Source of the DNA: Jacaranda mimosifolia
Lineage: Eukaryota > Streptophyta > Magnoliopsida > Lamiales > Bignoniaceae
Assembly (NCBI GenBank): GCA_018894105.1
Contig: CM032133.1
Location: 8,632,501-8,696,500, forward strand
Reading direction: 5' to 3'
Length of the DNA stretch: 64,000 nucleotides
Shown here one piece after another: positions 1 to 12,340 of this stretch; position 1 is the stretch's first letter; each line of letters opens with the position of its first letter. Below the pieces are notes generated by a model, which was given only the letters and a program-made list of their open reading frames with translations, was not told where the DNA came from and ran no database searches. Made by a program: the position numbers and the translations under genes.

Positions 1-723
1 TTATTTTACTTCATATTATTAAAACATGAATTGTAATTATTTTTAGCCTTTAATGTAAAAAAAAAATTTATTACTATTTAAACAAAATAATATGAATATT
101 TCAATTAAAAATATTATATTTGAAGATAATTTATACTTAAATAAGTTGTAGTATATAAAAAATTGTTCACCCTACGTTTATAAATTATACAAAAATTTAT
201 AAAACGATAAAATTTAAAAAAATAAATAAAATATTTAAGAAAATAAAAATAGCGTAAAGTATTTTACTGAATACTTTTTTTAAAGTAGATATATATTTAC
301 ACATATGTATTTTGATATGATAAGTGAGCAAATAATTTTTTTTATAATATAAAGCTTTTTTGTATGATTTCTTAATAATGTGGAAGTTATATTTACAATT
401 TTCATGACATTTGAGAATTTTAAATGTTAAATATTTATTGTTAGAGTAACTATCTAATATCTTTGTACTTTATCTATGAAAATAGCTTACATTAGGTTAT
501 TACTTATTTGATAACTAATTCAATAAGCAGTTTGTAACATATAATTTTTATCAGCCAAAATATCTCTTAATATTAAATATAACTCTGATAAGTAAAATTT
601 ATTTATTTCCATTTATATATGTAGCTATTTTATTATTTTTGAAATGATTAATTAAAATATATTATGTATATGAATAAAATAATAAGTAAATTTTTTGTAT
701 TCAGTTTAAAATAAGAATCTCAA
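1..723 (-). mobile_element. Helitron-like copy A, segment 1
   Basis: AT-rich DNA without coding potential. It aligns by eye over its whole length with 13783-14281 of copy B, including the shared stretch ATTGTAATTATTTTTAGC near the start, with scattered substitutions and indels. It is the 3'-proximal part of a minus-strand element whose 3' end should lie a few tens of bases left of the window. The segment stops where solo LTR F1 inserted. No transposase is visible, so the family would be non-autonomous. The Helitron assignment rests on the termini seen in copies B and C; here only homology is seen. Confidence 0.55.
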
Positions 724-1025
724 TGTAACATACCCAAAAATTCGGTGTTTTTGGAAAATAAGGATTTAGAAATCAAGGTATTGGTTGATCGGATTTTAGG
801 GCTCAAAAAATAAATAAAAAAGGACTTGATTGTAAGAATTTTGGAAGTTTTGAGGTCAATTTGCAAATAAGTTAGACTTGATTTGACCACATTTTGAAAC
901 TGTAAAGGTTTGCATGGAAGTTTCTAGGTCAACTGGGTCTAACTCCAACTTTTAAAGGCTGAAGGACCCAAATGAAATGCAACAATAAGATTGAGGGGCT
1001 AATTGTAAATTTTTAAAAGTCCCTC

Positions 1026-1033
1026 TATAAATA
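1026..1033 (+). promoter_or_regulatory. LTR TATA box
   Basis: TATAAATA lies about 300 bp into F1 and is followed by a CT-rich leader, as in a plant promoter. The same motif is at the same relative place in F5 (23793-23800) and in the 3' LTR of the complete element (21249-21256). If it is the Pol II TATA box, U3 is only about 330 bp and R plus U5 is about 2.7 kb. Transcription is inferred. Confidence 0.6.
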
Positions 1034-2675
1034 TTGGATTTTTCATCCCTTCCCCCCATTTCTCCTTCTTCCTCACCGCGATCACCCATCCTCCATCTCA
1101 GGTGACTTCTTTCAACAAACCCCATCTCCCAAATCTGAACCGGCCATCCTCTTCGCCTTACCTCCAGTAACACACTGGTACCTCTGGCACGGCGTTCCAG
1201 GCGACGGACCGATGGAAAAGTGGAGATGAAAGCTCAACTGCAGCAGAGCTCGATGGGTCCGGCGGAGCAGTAGCGGAAAGAGGCTTCTAGGAAGCTTTTC
1301 TGAAAACCCTCAGCTCGGGGATCACGGTGGGGCCACTGCATGGGAGTTTTTTGCGGCGCTGAAGGCGAAATCCAACGAGATCTTCACGGCGGTGGAAAAT
1401 AGCTTTATAGGGTTTCGGGGTAGTGATTGAAGGCTTTTTTGACGAAGAAACCTGAAATAGAGGAGGGTGTTGGACAGCTCTCATTGAGAGACATCTTCTG
1501 GTGGCGGCGTTTATCTTTTCTGGCGACGGTAGACAGCGGTGGTAAAGGGTTTCACCTCCTTAACGCGACGATCGCACTCGTGTACTTAGTTTGCCATTCT
1601 AAAATTCCTATAATCGAATCTTGGATTAAGAGTTGAAATGGGATTTGGAATATATACATGTATATTGTACCATTATTTATAAACCATGTATTATATCAAG
1701 AATAGAGAAATGATATATGATTGGTACATATATATCCCCATGCATGGATTATTGTATAGTTAGTGGACCCGGATGTATCATATTATATACTAACCTGGAT
1801 TAATTAAGTTTATTAAAGAATGTAAATCCCAACTTGAGAATTTTTATATATTTGGGACTTAAGTATTGACATTTGAGGTTAATCTATTGAATGGGCTATT
1901 GTTGTTAATTTGGGATTGATGTATGAGGACAAATATATACTTAAGGGCTAGATTACAATCTATTATTGGAACTGGAACAATCCCACAACTATTTCCGGTA
2001 GTAATCGCCTTAATTAGCACATTTCGTACTGATAGAATTGATTGGACCCTAATTACCGTATCAGTTGATTGATTAGTGATTTCAGTACTGTTAATAGTAT
2101 GTTTATGCGTATTAAGAATCAAAGGAGAATTTTAATGGTAAAAATACCCTTTTGTTTAGGTGACGAAGAAGTAGGTCTTGTTGACTAGTAAAATTGTTGA
2201 CTGTGACTGCTTTATCTGAGAACTATGAAGGTGAGGGTCTACCAATCTAGCACTTTCTCATACCTATCTGTTATTGTGATAAGCCCCTGTGAGGGTTCCT
2301 ATTTCTGTACTGTATTCTGTTTTGTTGAAATTTGAGAATTGTTTGAGTTTTTGATTGTTATCTGTTATCTGATATGTTCACCCCTGTGCGGGTTATCATT
2401 TGTTATTGATTCTGAATCCTGTATGTTCTGGCGCCTAGAGCTCTTTCTTGTATCTGTATCACTCTATTGCCTAAAATATTTCGTTTGTTATCTGTTTGTT
2501 TTGTTATTGGACTGTCATGCTATCGGTTCTCGTTGTGCTATCGGACTGTTATGTTATCTGACTCTTCTGTTATTTGACCGCTCCATTATTTGTTACTACC
2601 TATTGTTTGTTACCATTTTGTATTGTTATTCATTGCCTTGCTAGCATTATTTAGCATTTGTAATGTTATTGGGAA

Positions 2676-2886
2676 TAAGTAATGGGACGTTAATCCCTGC
2701 TATGTGCATGGGATAAGTCGTAAGCCCTAGGACATTAATCCTTGCTAGGTGCGTGGGATAAGCCGTAAGCCCTGAACTCGTGATTAAGTAGTGGGCTGTT
2801 AATCCCTGCCGTGTGCAAGGGATAAGCCGTAAGCCTTGGGACATTGATCCCTGCTCGGTGCATGGGATAAGCCGTAAGCCTAAAAC
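2676..2886 (+). repeat. LTR minisatellite, GGGATAAGCCGTAAG type
   Basis: About four irregular units share GGGATAAGCCGTAAGCC and TTAATCCCTGCT. The related array in LTR R2 (8620-8866, opposite strand) has the same units. Other LTRs of the family carry unrelated tandem repeats at the same relative position. Confidence 0.75.
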
Positions 2887-3782
2887 TCGTGATATAAGGA
2901 AAATCTGATAGGTGTGATCTGTTTCGTATTCTGACTAAATTTTGATTGTTTATATTCCACTCACAGAGCAACAAGGATGTGAAAGTTTCTTGGTCTACAT
3001 CGGACTGTTGTCCAGGTCGGACGAGCCGTCTGCATTTCTTCCCAAACTGATTTGGTTGAGATGGACCATTCATCCCAAACTGATCCAATTGAGAAGATCC
3101 ATGGCCATTCGAGCCGACAGCCACAACTCCTAAGCTAGTTTTTACTGATAATCTTGGAATTTGAAAATATTTGTTTTGCCCGATTGTATTCTAATTGCCT
3201 AATCTGATATATTTATTTGTTTGTATTTGGACTACATGTAATCTGATCTATTTTATCTGATTGTATCCTGACTGTAATCACTTGATATGTTCTTGTTCTG
3301 ATTGTTAAATGTTAATCTGTTGAGTTGATTCTTCCACAACAGATCCCTACTGCTTACTATTACGATTATCCCTCACTAAGTTCTTTGGACTTACTCCCTC
3401 ATATTTCATTGATTCTCTCATACAAGAATAGGCGATGAAGATGAACTTTAGGCTTGGATTGAAGTATAGATGTTTTGTAATAGATTAGGTGTTTATATCT
3501 GTATGGGATCACTTGTATGTTAAAGTTTTAAACTTAGAGATATTGTGATATGTTAAATTTGATTTTAAGGTTTGTAGTATGTATGAAATGATGAATGATG
3601 GAATTTGTTGTGGCATGTAGATTATACTTTTGTTAAGGTTTGTTTAGGTGAAGCTCGTCGCTGCTCTCTGATAATTTTGGAAATATTTTCTGATGGGCCA
3701 ATTGTTTGAATTATCGGTTGAGATTTAAGTCTGAATTGAGTGGCGCCTCAGCTTAGATGCTATCCCCAGTGGGGGCGCTACA

Positions 3783-3869
3783 ATCAATCCCTCATAAGTT
3801 TCTTTTATAATTAGAATATAAAATTATAAATAATTAAATGGATACTTATTTTCAATCTCACATCATCAA
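3783..3869 (-). mobile_element. Helitron-like copy A, segment 2
   Basis: A short strip between F1 and R1 that aligns with about 14282-14378 of copy B (shared CTCATAAG followed by TTTTATAATTAG). It begins with the right copy of the F1 target duplication and ends at ATCAA immediately before R1. Confidence 0.6.
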
Positions 3870-6322
3870 TGTAGCACCCCCTCGGGATAATCCCTAAGCT
3901 AAGATACCACTCCAATTCAAACTTAAATCATAACGTACAATACATCCGGTAGGCCCACAAAATTCCAAAATTCACCAAGGACATCAACATGCTTCAACTT
4001 AAGCAGACTACCACAAAAGTACTATATGCATACCAAAAGTCATCCCATAACATTCAACATAATATATACATACCACATATCTTGATTTTAGCTTAACATA
4101 TCACAACATCTCTAAGTCATAATATAATGCCCCTGTGAACCCACAAACACATATAAACAACTAGTCTATTACAAAATGTTCACCAGTCCAAGCCTGAGGT
4201 CCGTGTCAGTCACCCAATCCTGTTTGGGAAAATAAAAAATAATACGGGAGGGTAAGTCCAAAGGACTTAGTGAGGGAAAATTTCAACAATAAATCAGGAG
4301 GGATCTTCCAAGAAAGAAACAACTCAACATATCATAAATTAATAGTCAGAACCTGAACATATCTGGATACAAGCATTAACAAGTTTAGCAAATAGAAATC
4401 TCTCCTTCCTTACTGCTCAATGATCAGATTACAAACAATTAGGATACAATCAAAGTAAAATAAACCCGAATAACATATGCATTCCAACAAATCATAATAC
4501 GACATGCATATCAGATTCTCTTTGTTCCAATCGATTAAACTTGCCCAAGCATGATAGCTTGGTAAGTGGACCGTTTAGCGTATTGCTGACACCCAAGCGG
4601 AACGCTTGATGTGTCCCATATATCCAAATATCCCATTAGGATTGGCACTTGGCCTAACAATATCCATACGTATATTAAGTGTCAATTAACATATTACCAA
4701 CAAGGCAAGACAATGTCCTCTAAACAGATTTAGATAAGCCAAAAAGACTGAACATGTGATAAGCAGAGCGAAATCAAGTTGATAAATATCAAACAAGACA
4801 AGGAAAGCTATAGGTGCAAAAACAGACGTGCTAAGCTCTCATCAGAGGCACAATCAATGAAACAACCCTCTTAGGGTATTCGCATCAATTAACGAATAAC
4901 AAACGAGATCTCAAGCAACTTACAAATTTCAATAACCAAGATGCAACAATAGTATTGAAACCAATTTAACCCTCTATTAATTAGAAAATGGGGTTTTTCC
5001 TTCTTTTTTCTTTTTTCTCTTTCTTTTTTTTTCCTCTTAGGAGTTGGGGGAGGGTGTTCTGAAGTGGGAAATTTTAAGTCAATGAGAGGCAAATGAATTA
5101 AGCAGGCAATACATTATTGACTATGGTGTTTTGAAATAATTAAAGTCAACTTCATTGCTTGGACTGTCATTTCAATGTTAGCAAGCACTTGCGAAAATAT
5201 TAATTTTCAAATTATACATAAATCACATCAAATAGGCTTTCTTTTAATCATGGGTTATCACAATGACATATAGGTGTAAGCAAGTGCCAAATTGGTAGAT
5301 CCTTACCTCAAAAGCCTTAGAAATGTAGTCACAGCCTATTGGTCCGTAGGATCCAGCTCTTCGTCACCTAACTAAAAGAATAGGTCTACTGTCAAAATCC
5401 TCTTTCGACCTTATAATCGTAATTATACAAATAACGGTCTAAAATCAATAATTATTGGCTAAATTGATAGTTAAGGGTTCAATCAATATTTTCGAGAGAG
5501 AAAATGCTAATTATGCTGGTCTTGATAAAGGGATACAATCATGTATTTAATCATCAAGTTAACCTTGCAACATTATTCCATGTCACTTATGTCTCAAATC
5601 TACAAAATTAGTGTTTAATCTTCCAATTAACTCAATTAACCCAAAATTATCATATAATAATGCAAATTTGGCTCTACTAGGTTATAAAAATACACATGCA
5701 TTGTCTATATTCGAATTCCCATATCAAATCCTTCATATATCTCAACAATATACAAGATTGGTAAGAAAATAAACGATAAGAAATATCAATCCCAACTCCA
5801 ATTATTGCCGAAAACATTCTAATCGAAACTCCAGAATCACAAACCAATGACACACACATGATCGTTGCAGTGAGGCAAAGAATCTACCTCAGCACCGTTG
5901 CTATGTTGCCGTCCGAAGCCATTGGAAATGGTTAACACCACCACCATGCGATGCATCTCAGCTCAACCAACAAAATACCCACATCAATTTCATGCTTTGC
6001 TGCCGGGAAGATCGTCAATTACAAATTTGAAGTTGCTGGGCCTTAACTCGCTGCTGTCGCTGATTTCTTTAATTCCACCACCACCGTTGAGACAAACCTC
6101 AATTGAAGGCCACCATGATGATCCTCGAGCTGAACTATACCAGAACTACCACCCAGGTTACAACTTTTCCCACCAGTGACATTGCGACCACTACCTTCGC
6201 CGTGGCCGAAGCTTTGAGCTCAAATTTCGGGCATTCCATTGGTTGGTTTTGGATGAAAAATGTGTCGATGTGTTCCTTACTCGACAGGAAGAGGTTAGTA
6301 TATAATGTTTTGGGTTTCATCA
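3870..6322 (-). mobile_element. Ty3/gypsy LTR R1, first part
   Basis: Reverse-oriented LTR whose 3' end reads TGTAGCACCCCC on the plus strand. It carries the palindrome at 4253-4269, a poly-pyrimidine run near 4990-5040, the junction motif CGTCACCTAA near 5364 and a GC-rich part from about 5860. It is interrupted at 6323 by F2 and resumes at 12341. Without the nested DNA, R1 is about 2.8 kb. Its flanks do not match: ATCAA on the left and ATAAT after 12697. The left GC-rich part yields short reading frames (for example 5898-6179) that have no conserved counterpart in the other LTRs. Confidence 0.8.
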
Positions 6323-7761
6323 TGGAACACCCTTAAAATTGGGTATTTGAGAAAATGACAATTCAGAGATCAAGATATTGGTTAGTTGGATTTTTAGGGC
6401 TCGAAAAATTAATAAAAAGGACTTAATTGCATGAAGATTGGAAGTTTTGGGGTCAATTTATAATTTGAAGCAATTTGATTGTACAACATTTTAAAAGCTT
6501 TGTGGGGCAAAAAAAGAATATTTTGGGTCAAATAGGTTAATGTTTGGCACTCAAGCTTTTGAAGGATTGAATTGAAGTGTTGGAGGGATTAATTATAAGT
6601 TGGAAGAAAGATTTGAGGGTTAAATTATAATTTTCAAAAATGGGATTATATATAGTATTTCCCCCATTTCTTCTTCATTTCTTCCCGCATGCACCATCCC
6701 CCGCCTTCACGGTTGACTTCTCCAGCGACGTCTTGAACTGACAAACTAAACCAACCATCCTCTCCATCTCTTCACGATGAACACGTCGGTACCAAGAACC
6801 TCCCAATTTGACCTTTGAAAAATAAAAAAATCAAAGCTTAAGGTAAGCTCATGGCAGTGGGTGGCAGACGTGGCGTCCGACGAATTCTGGGGCGGACCAA
6901 GGGAGGGTCTTGACAAGTTCAACTCGGTGAACAACATGGTGGCTTTGGATTTTAGTTTGGCGCAGCGGAGGATGAGGGATTAAGCAAAAAACCTCACGGC
7001 GGCGAGTGGTGGTGCCAGGTGATTGGAGCTACAATTGGCAATCTTCCCAGTGGCAAAATGTGAAATTGATTGGGGCGTTGGGTTGTTCTCACTGAAAGGC
7101 ATCGGTTGGTGGTGGTGGTGGTGGTGATGACTACTTTCGGCAAAGGCGGAGCTAAGATAGTAACTTCAGCTCGTCACGATGATTGTCGCTATGTTCTCGA
7201 TTTGTGATTTTGAAACTTCAGTAATCAAATCTTAGGTATAAGAGTTGGGATGAGATTATATATATACATATGTATTGTACCGCTTATCTAATAAATCTTC
7301 TATTATGTCAAGGAATGAGGATTTGAGATATGATTTGGATGAATACACAAAATGCATGGATATATACATGTGTCTAGTCGACCCGAATATATTATACTAT
7401 ATGGTAACTTGGATTAATTAAGTTTATTAAAGGATTTAAACCCTAATTTGAGGGATTTCATGAATTTGAGACCTAAGTGACGATAATTGGGTTAATTATG
7501 ATGCTTGGACTATTGTTATTGATTTGGGATAATGTTATGAGGATAATTATGTAATTAAGGACCATATTACATCCCATTGTTGGAACCAATACGAATCCTA
7601 AAACTACCGTATTAGCTGAGTAATTAGTGATTTTAAAATGCTAATGGTGTAATTATAAGTAATTGTAATTATTAAGGATATAGAGCTGAACGGGGATTTT
7701 AACCGTGAATATACTCTTTTGGTTAGGTGACGAAGAAGTGGGTCTTGTGGACCAGTAGATT
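6323..7761 (+). mobile_element. Ty3/gypsy solo LTR F2, first part
   Basis: The forward LTR starts TGGAACACCC, a one-base variant of the family start, inside R1. The left flank CATCA (6318-6322) and right flank CGTCG (12341-12345) differ only by two CG-to-CA changes, as expected from decay of methylated CpG in one TSD copy. A CT-rich leader follows a TATATA stretch near 6645-6660, then a GC-rich part at about 6690-7200. The LTR is interrupted after 7761 by R2 and resumes at 10737. Without R2 it is about 3.04 kb. Confidence 0.8.
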
Positions 7762-10736
7762 TGTAGCGCCCTACTCGAGATAGCACCTAAGCTGAGGCGC
7801 CACTCAGTTTGGACTTAAATTGAACCCACAATACAGACAATAGACGCATCAGAATTTTTTTTCTTTCAAAACTTATCAGAGAGCCACGAAGAGCTTCAAC
7901 CTAAACAAACCTTAACTGAAGTACAATTTACATGCCATAACAGATCCCATCATACATTGTTTCATGCATACTACAAACCTTAAGTTCAAATATGACATAT
8001 CACAATTTCTCTAAGTTTAAAACTTAACATACAAGTGATTCCATACACAAATATAAACACCTGATCTATTACAAAATATATATACTTCAATCCAAGCCTG
8101 AAGTTCATCTTCATCACCTATTCTTGTATGAGAAAATCAATGAAATATGGGGGGTAAGTCCAAAGAACTTAGTAAGGGATAATCGTAATAGTAAGCAATA
8201 TGGATCTATTGAGGAAGAATCAACTCAACAAATTAACATTAAACAATTAGAACAAGAGCATATCAAGTGATTACAGTCAGGATACAATCAGGCAAAACAG
8301 ATTAGATTACGGGCAATCAGGATATAGTCGAGCAATACAAACATTATCAAATTCCAAGATTATCAGTAGGAACTAGCTCAAGAGTTGTGGCTATCGGCTC
8401 AAATGGCCCGTGATTATCTCAACCGAATCAGTTTGAGATGAATGGTCTGTCTCAACCGAATCAGTTTGGGAGGAAATGCAGACGGCTTGTTCGACCTGGA
8501 CAACAACCCAATCTAAACCAAGAAACTATAGCATCCTTATTACTCCATGAGCGGAATTCAAACAATTAGAATACAGTCAGGAATCAGAGCAGAACACGCT
8601 TATTAGATTTTCCTTATATCACAAGTTCCGGGCTTATGACTTATCCCACGCACTTAGCAGGGATTAACATCCCATTATTTATCCAAGAGTATATGGCTTA
8701 CGTCTTATCCTATGCATACAATAGGGATTAACGTCTTGTTATTTAACCAAGAGCTTCGGGCTTATGGCTTATCCCATACACACATCAGGGATTCAGGTCC
8801 CATTACTTATTCAAGAATTCAGGGCTTACGGCTTATCCCACACACATAGCAGGGATTAGCATCCTATTTTCCCCTATAACAATCACAAACGATAACAGAT
8901 AACAGAACGGTCAGATAACAGATAGTTAGACAGCAGAATGAACGGATAAAAGACAATCAGATAACAGAATGGATGGATAATAGATGAGATGTTTTGGGCG
9001 ATACAGGTAACAGGTAAGAGTTCTGGGCGCCTAGAACATATAGGATTCAGAATCAATAACAAGCAATAACCCTCACAGGGGTTTATCATAATAATATATA
9101 GATACATTCAAATGCCAGATTGACAAACCTTCATAGGGGTACAATAAATATTGAATAAGAAGTACCCATCGGTAGACCCTCACAGGGGTACATGATAACA
9201 AATGAGATCTCAATCAATACATAGATTTCAGTAATCAAGACACAGTATAGTACAATACAGAAACAAGAACCATCACAGGGGTTTATCACAATAACATATA
9301 AGTACAAGAAGTGCCAGGTTGGCAGATCCTCACCTACGTAGTCTCAGAAAATGCAATCCACAATCAACAATTTACTAGTTAGTGAGACCACTTCTTTGTC
9401 ACCTAATTAAAAGAGTCAGTCCATATTCAAAATCCCCATTCAACTCTAATAACCTTTAATAATTAAAATCTTGCTATTAACAGTCCTAAAATCACTAGTT
9501 AATCAATCAACACGATAATTAGGGTTCAATCAGTATTATCGATGCGAAACATGCTAATTAAGTCGATTATTACAGAAATAGTTATGGGGTTTGCATCGGT
9601 TCTAGTAATAGGATGTAATCTAGTCCTTAATTATAACATTATCCGAAATCAACAATAGTAGTCCAGTCATCACAATTATCCTAATTATCGTCACTTAGGT
9701 CTCAAATTCATAAAATGCACAAGTTAGGGTTTAAATCCTTTAATAAACTTAATTAATCCAAGTTAGCATATAATATAACATATCCAGGTCCACTAAGCAT
9801 ATGTATATATATCCATGCATTGTGTATATTCATCCAAATCACATCTCAAATCCTCATTCCTTGACATAATACAAGATTTATTAGATAATTGGTACAATAC
9901 ACATGTATATATATTTTCATTCCAACTCTTATACCCAAGATTCGATTATCAAAGTTTCAAAATCATAAACCAAGAACACAGTCACGATCATCACGATGAG
10001 CTGAAGAAACTATCCCAGCTCTGCCGCTGCACTGCTGTGCACCATTGTCGAAAAAAAGCTAAAACTACCACCAAGTGATGCGTTTCAGCTAGAGCTATTC
10101 AACACCCTAATCAATTTCATGGTTCGCCATCAAGAAGGCCCTCAATTGGCCAGAAAAAACCACATCACCACCACTTCTGTCATCTCTATTTTCTCCAAAT
10201 TTCGTTGCCACTGGTGGTCCGTTCTGAAAGCTGAAGCTACTGGTGTGTTCCTTGAGCTGAAAGCTTCAAAACCATCGCCTAGAAACTGGTCTCCGCCGTT
10301 GCTCCATCATGGCCCGTCGCTGTTAAAGTCAAACATTAATACTCTGGTGGTCTACTGGGGAATGAGTGTGCATGTGGTATCAATATGTTGCTGAGGGAGA
10401 GAAGAAACTAATGATCGGTTTAGTGTGTGGGTTAGGGTGGTCGTCGGTGAAGATCGCCGGTGGGGTGATGGGTGGTGCTCGCGGGAGAAATAGAGAAAAA
10501 AGGAGGGTGAAATGTTTTGTATAAATATATTTTTGGGAATTAGAAATTGGTGCCCGTATCTTCTACCCAGCTTCTAATTGAGTCCTCCAAGATTTTGAGC
10601 CCCTTCAATTCAGCCTCTAAACTAAGTTAGTGCCTTAATTTCATCAATTTGACCCAAAATAATTCCATGCAAACCCCAAATATCTTGATTTTTAAACCCT
10701 TATTTTTTAAAATACTCAAATTTCAGGGGTGTTACA
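7762..10736 (-). mobile_element. Ty3/gypsy solo LTR R2
   Basis: A complete reverse-oriented solo LTR of 2975 bp, TGTAGCGCCC to GGGGTGTTACA as written on the plus strand. A perfect 5-bp TSD AGATT flanks it at 7757-7761 and 10737-10741. It lies inside F2, and the F2 sequence rejoins cleanly across the TSD (GACCAGTAGATT continues to GCTGATC). It carries a minisatellite at 8620-8866, the palindrome near 8156-8172 and the GC-rich segment at about 9990-10500. It is the youngest insertion in the A nest, because it interrupts F2, which interrupts R1. Confidence 0.9.
8620..8866 (-). repeat. LTR minisatellite in R2
   Basis: Four to five irregular units with the plus-strand core GGCTTATCCCACAC followed by an AGGGATTA-type core. 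They are the reverse complement of the units in F1, so F1 and R2 belong to one subfamily. Copy number and spacing differ between the two. Confidence 0.7.
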
Positions 10737-12340
10737 AGATTGCTGATCATTTTTTGAGGCTACAGAAGTGAAGGTCTGCCAATCTAGAACTTGAATACAT
10801 CTATCTATTATTGTGATAAACCCCTATGAGGGTTCCTATTTCTGTAATGTACTGAATCGTGTTTATTGAAAATTTTGAATTGTTCATAATTTTGCACATT
10901 ATCTTTTAACTGATTAAAATACCCTTGTGATGGTTATCTCTTAATATTGATTTTGAATTCTATCTGTTCTGGCACCTAGAACATCTTGTCTGTTAACTGT
11001 CCGTTTTGTTATCTAGTTGTCTTGTTATCCAATTGTTTTATATCTGACTGTCTTGTTATCCGATCGTTCTGTTATCTGACTATTTTGTTATCTGGATATA
11101 TATCGGGAAAATATGTATCGATTGATTGATATGTTATATGTATGGGGCTATGTTTGGGTCGAGTGCCAATCCCAATGAAATGCTCGGATATGTTAACGGT
11201 ACGTTCGTGGCTTTTCTATGGGTATCAGCGATATCGCTAGGGACATTTCCCCTGGGTATCAGCAATGAGCCAGGGGCTTTTCCCTCGGCATCTACACCTA
11301 GCGATGAGTCAGGGCCTTTTTCCTGGGTATCTACACTCAACGATGAGTTAGGAGCTTTTCCCTGCACATCTACACCCAGTGATAAGTCAAGAGCATTTCA
11401 TTGGATATCAGCAACCTACCGTGTACCAAGCTGTCATGCTTGGGCAAGTTTGACTGATTGGAATAAACAGAATCTGATATGTATGTTCTGTTCTGATTTG
11501 TTGGACTGTATATGTTACTCGGGTTTATTTTGTTCTGATTGTATTATGATTGTTTGTATTCCGCTCATGAAGCAACAATGATGGTGTGGTTTCTTATCTA
11601 GATTGGGTTGTTGTCCAGGTCGGATGAGTCGTCTGCATTTCCTCTCGAACTGATTCAGCTGAGACATACCATTCATTCTGAACTGATCTAGTTGAGACGA
11701 TCCCAATCCCTGCGAGCCGACAGTCACAACTCCCGAGCTGGTACCAACTAATAACTTTGAAATTTGTTAATGTCTGTGACTGTATCTTGGCTGCTTGTAA
11801 TCTGATATGTCTGTAATCCGATCCTAACTGTAATCTCTTATTATGTTCCTATTATGACTATTAATTGCTATTTTGTTGAGCTAATTTTTCCTCGGCAGAA
11901 CCCTATTGTTTAATATTAGAATTATCCCTCTCTAAGTCCTTTGGACTTAACCCCCCTGGTATTTCTTTGGCTTTCTCAGACAGGGTTAAGTGATGAGCTT
12001 GAACTACAGGCTTGGATTGGTGATCATATTTTGTAATAGAAAAATGTTTGTACATGCTTATGGGTACTCTTGGACATTTTGTATACCCTAGAGATGTTGT
12101 GATATGTTAGGCCTGAATTTAACATCTGCAGGGTGTATATATTATGTTGAATATTATGGGATTGGTTATCGTTTGTATATAGTACTTTTGTTGAGGATTG
12201 TTTAGGTTGAATCTCGTTGCTATCTCTGATAATTTTGAAAAAATTTCTGATGGGCCTAATGATTGTATTGTGGGTTAATATTTATGACTGAATTGGGTGG
12301 CATCCCGGCTTGTGCGCTATCCCGAGAAGGAGGTGCTACA
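10737..12340 (+). mobile_element. Ty3/gypsy solo LTR F2, second part
   Basis: Continuation of the LTR split by R2. It starts with the right TSD copy AGATT and ends GGAGGTGCTACA. It contains CCCTATGAGGGTT, a minisatellite at about 11190-11410, the palindrome near 11933-11949 and the family 3' end. The 151-codon frame at 11126-11581 runs through the minisatellite and is a product of repeat units whose length keeps the frame; no known domain is recognised. Confidence 0.8.
11190..11410 (+). repeat. LTR minisatellite in F2
   Basis: About six units of 30-36 bp based on CTGGGTATCAGCGATGAG and the variant ATCTACACCCAGTGAT. The unit is unrelated to the one in F1 and R2 although it sits in the same part of the LTR. 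Confidence 0.7.

Larger units (their letters stand above)
724..3782 (+). mobile_element. Ty3/gypsy solo LTR F1
   Basis: A solo LTR of 3059 bp that begins TGTAACATACCC and ends GGCGCTACA. The flanking 5 bp are CTCAA (719-723) and ATCAA (3783-3787), a TSD with one mismatch; copy B has GTCAA at the empty site (14277-14281). In order it holds a TATA box at 1026-1033, a pyrimidine-rich leader, a GC-rich stretch at about 1070-1570, an AT-rich middle, a minisatellite at about 2676-2886, a palindrome at 3377-3393 and the conserved 3' end. No internal region follows, so the internal DNA was probably lost by LTR-LTR recombination. Short reading frames inside it are not conserved between LTR copies. Confidence 0.85.

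Noticed and set aside
4251..4260. GGTAAGTCC as a 5' splice site in several reverse LTRs
   Set aside because: It is the antisense side of the conserved LTR palindrome, so its resemblance to a splice donor follows from that element's sequence. No exon is adjacent.
5898..6179. Possible host exons in GC-rich segments (also 28633-28845 and 58498-58788)
   Set aside because: These segments occupy the same place in each LTR of the family, and their frames are not conserved between copies.
11126..11581. A 151-codon frame
   Set aside because: It runs through the F2 minisatellite and the flanking LTR and is not conserved in the other LTR copies.
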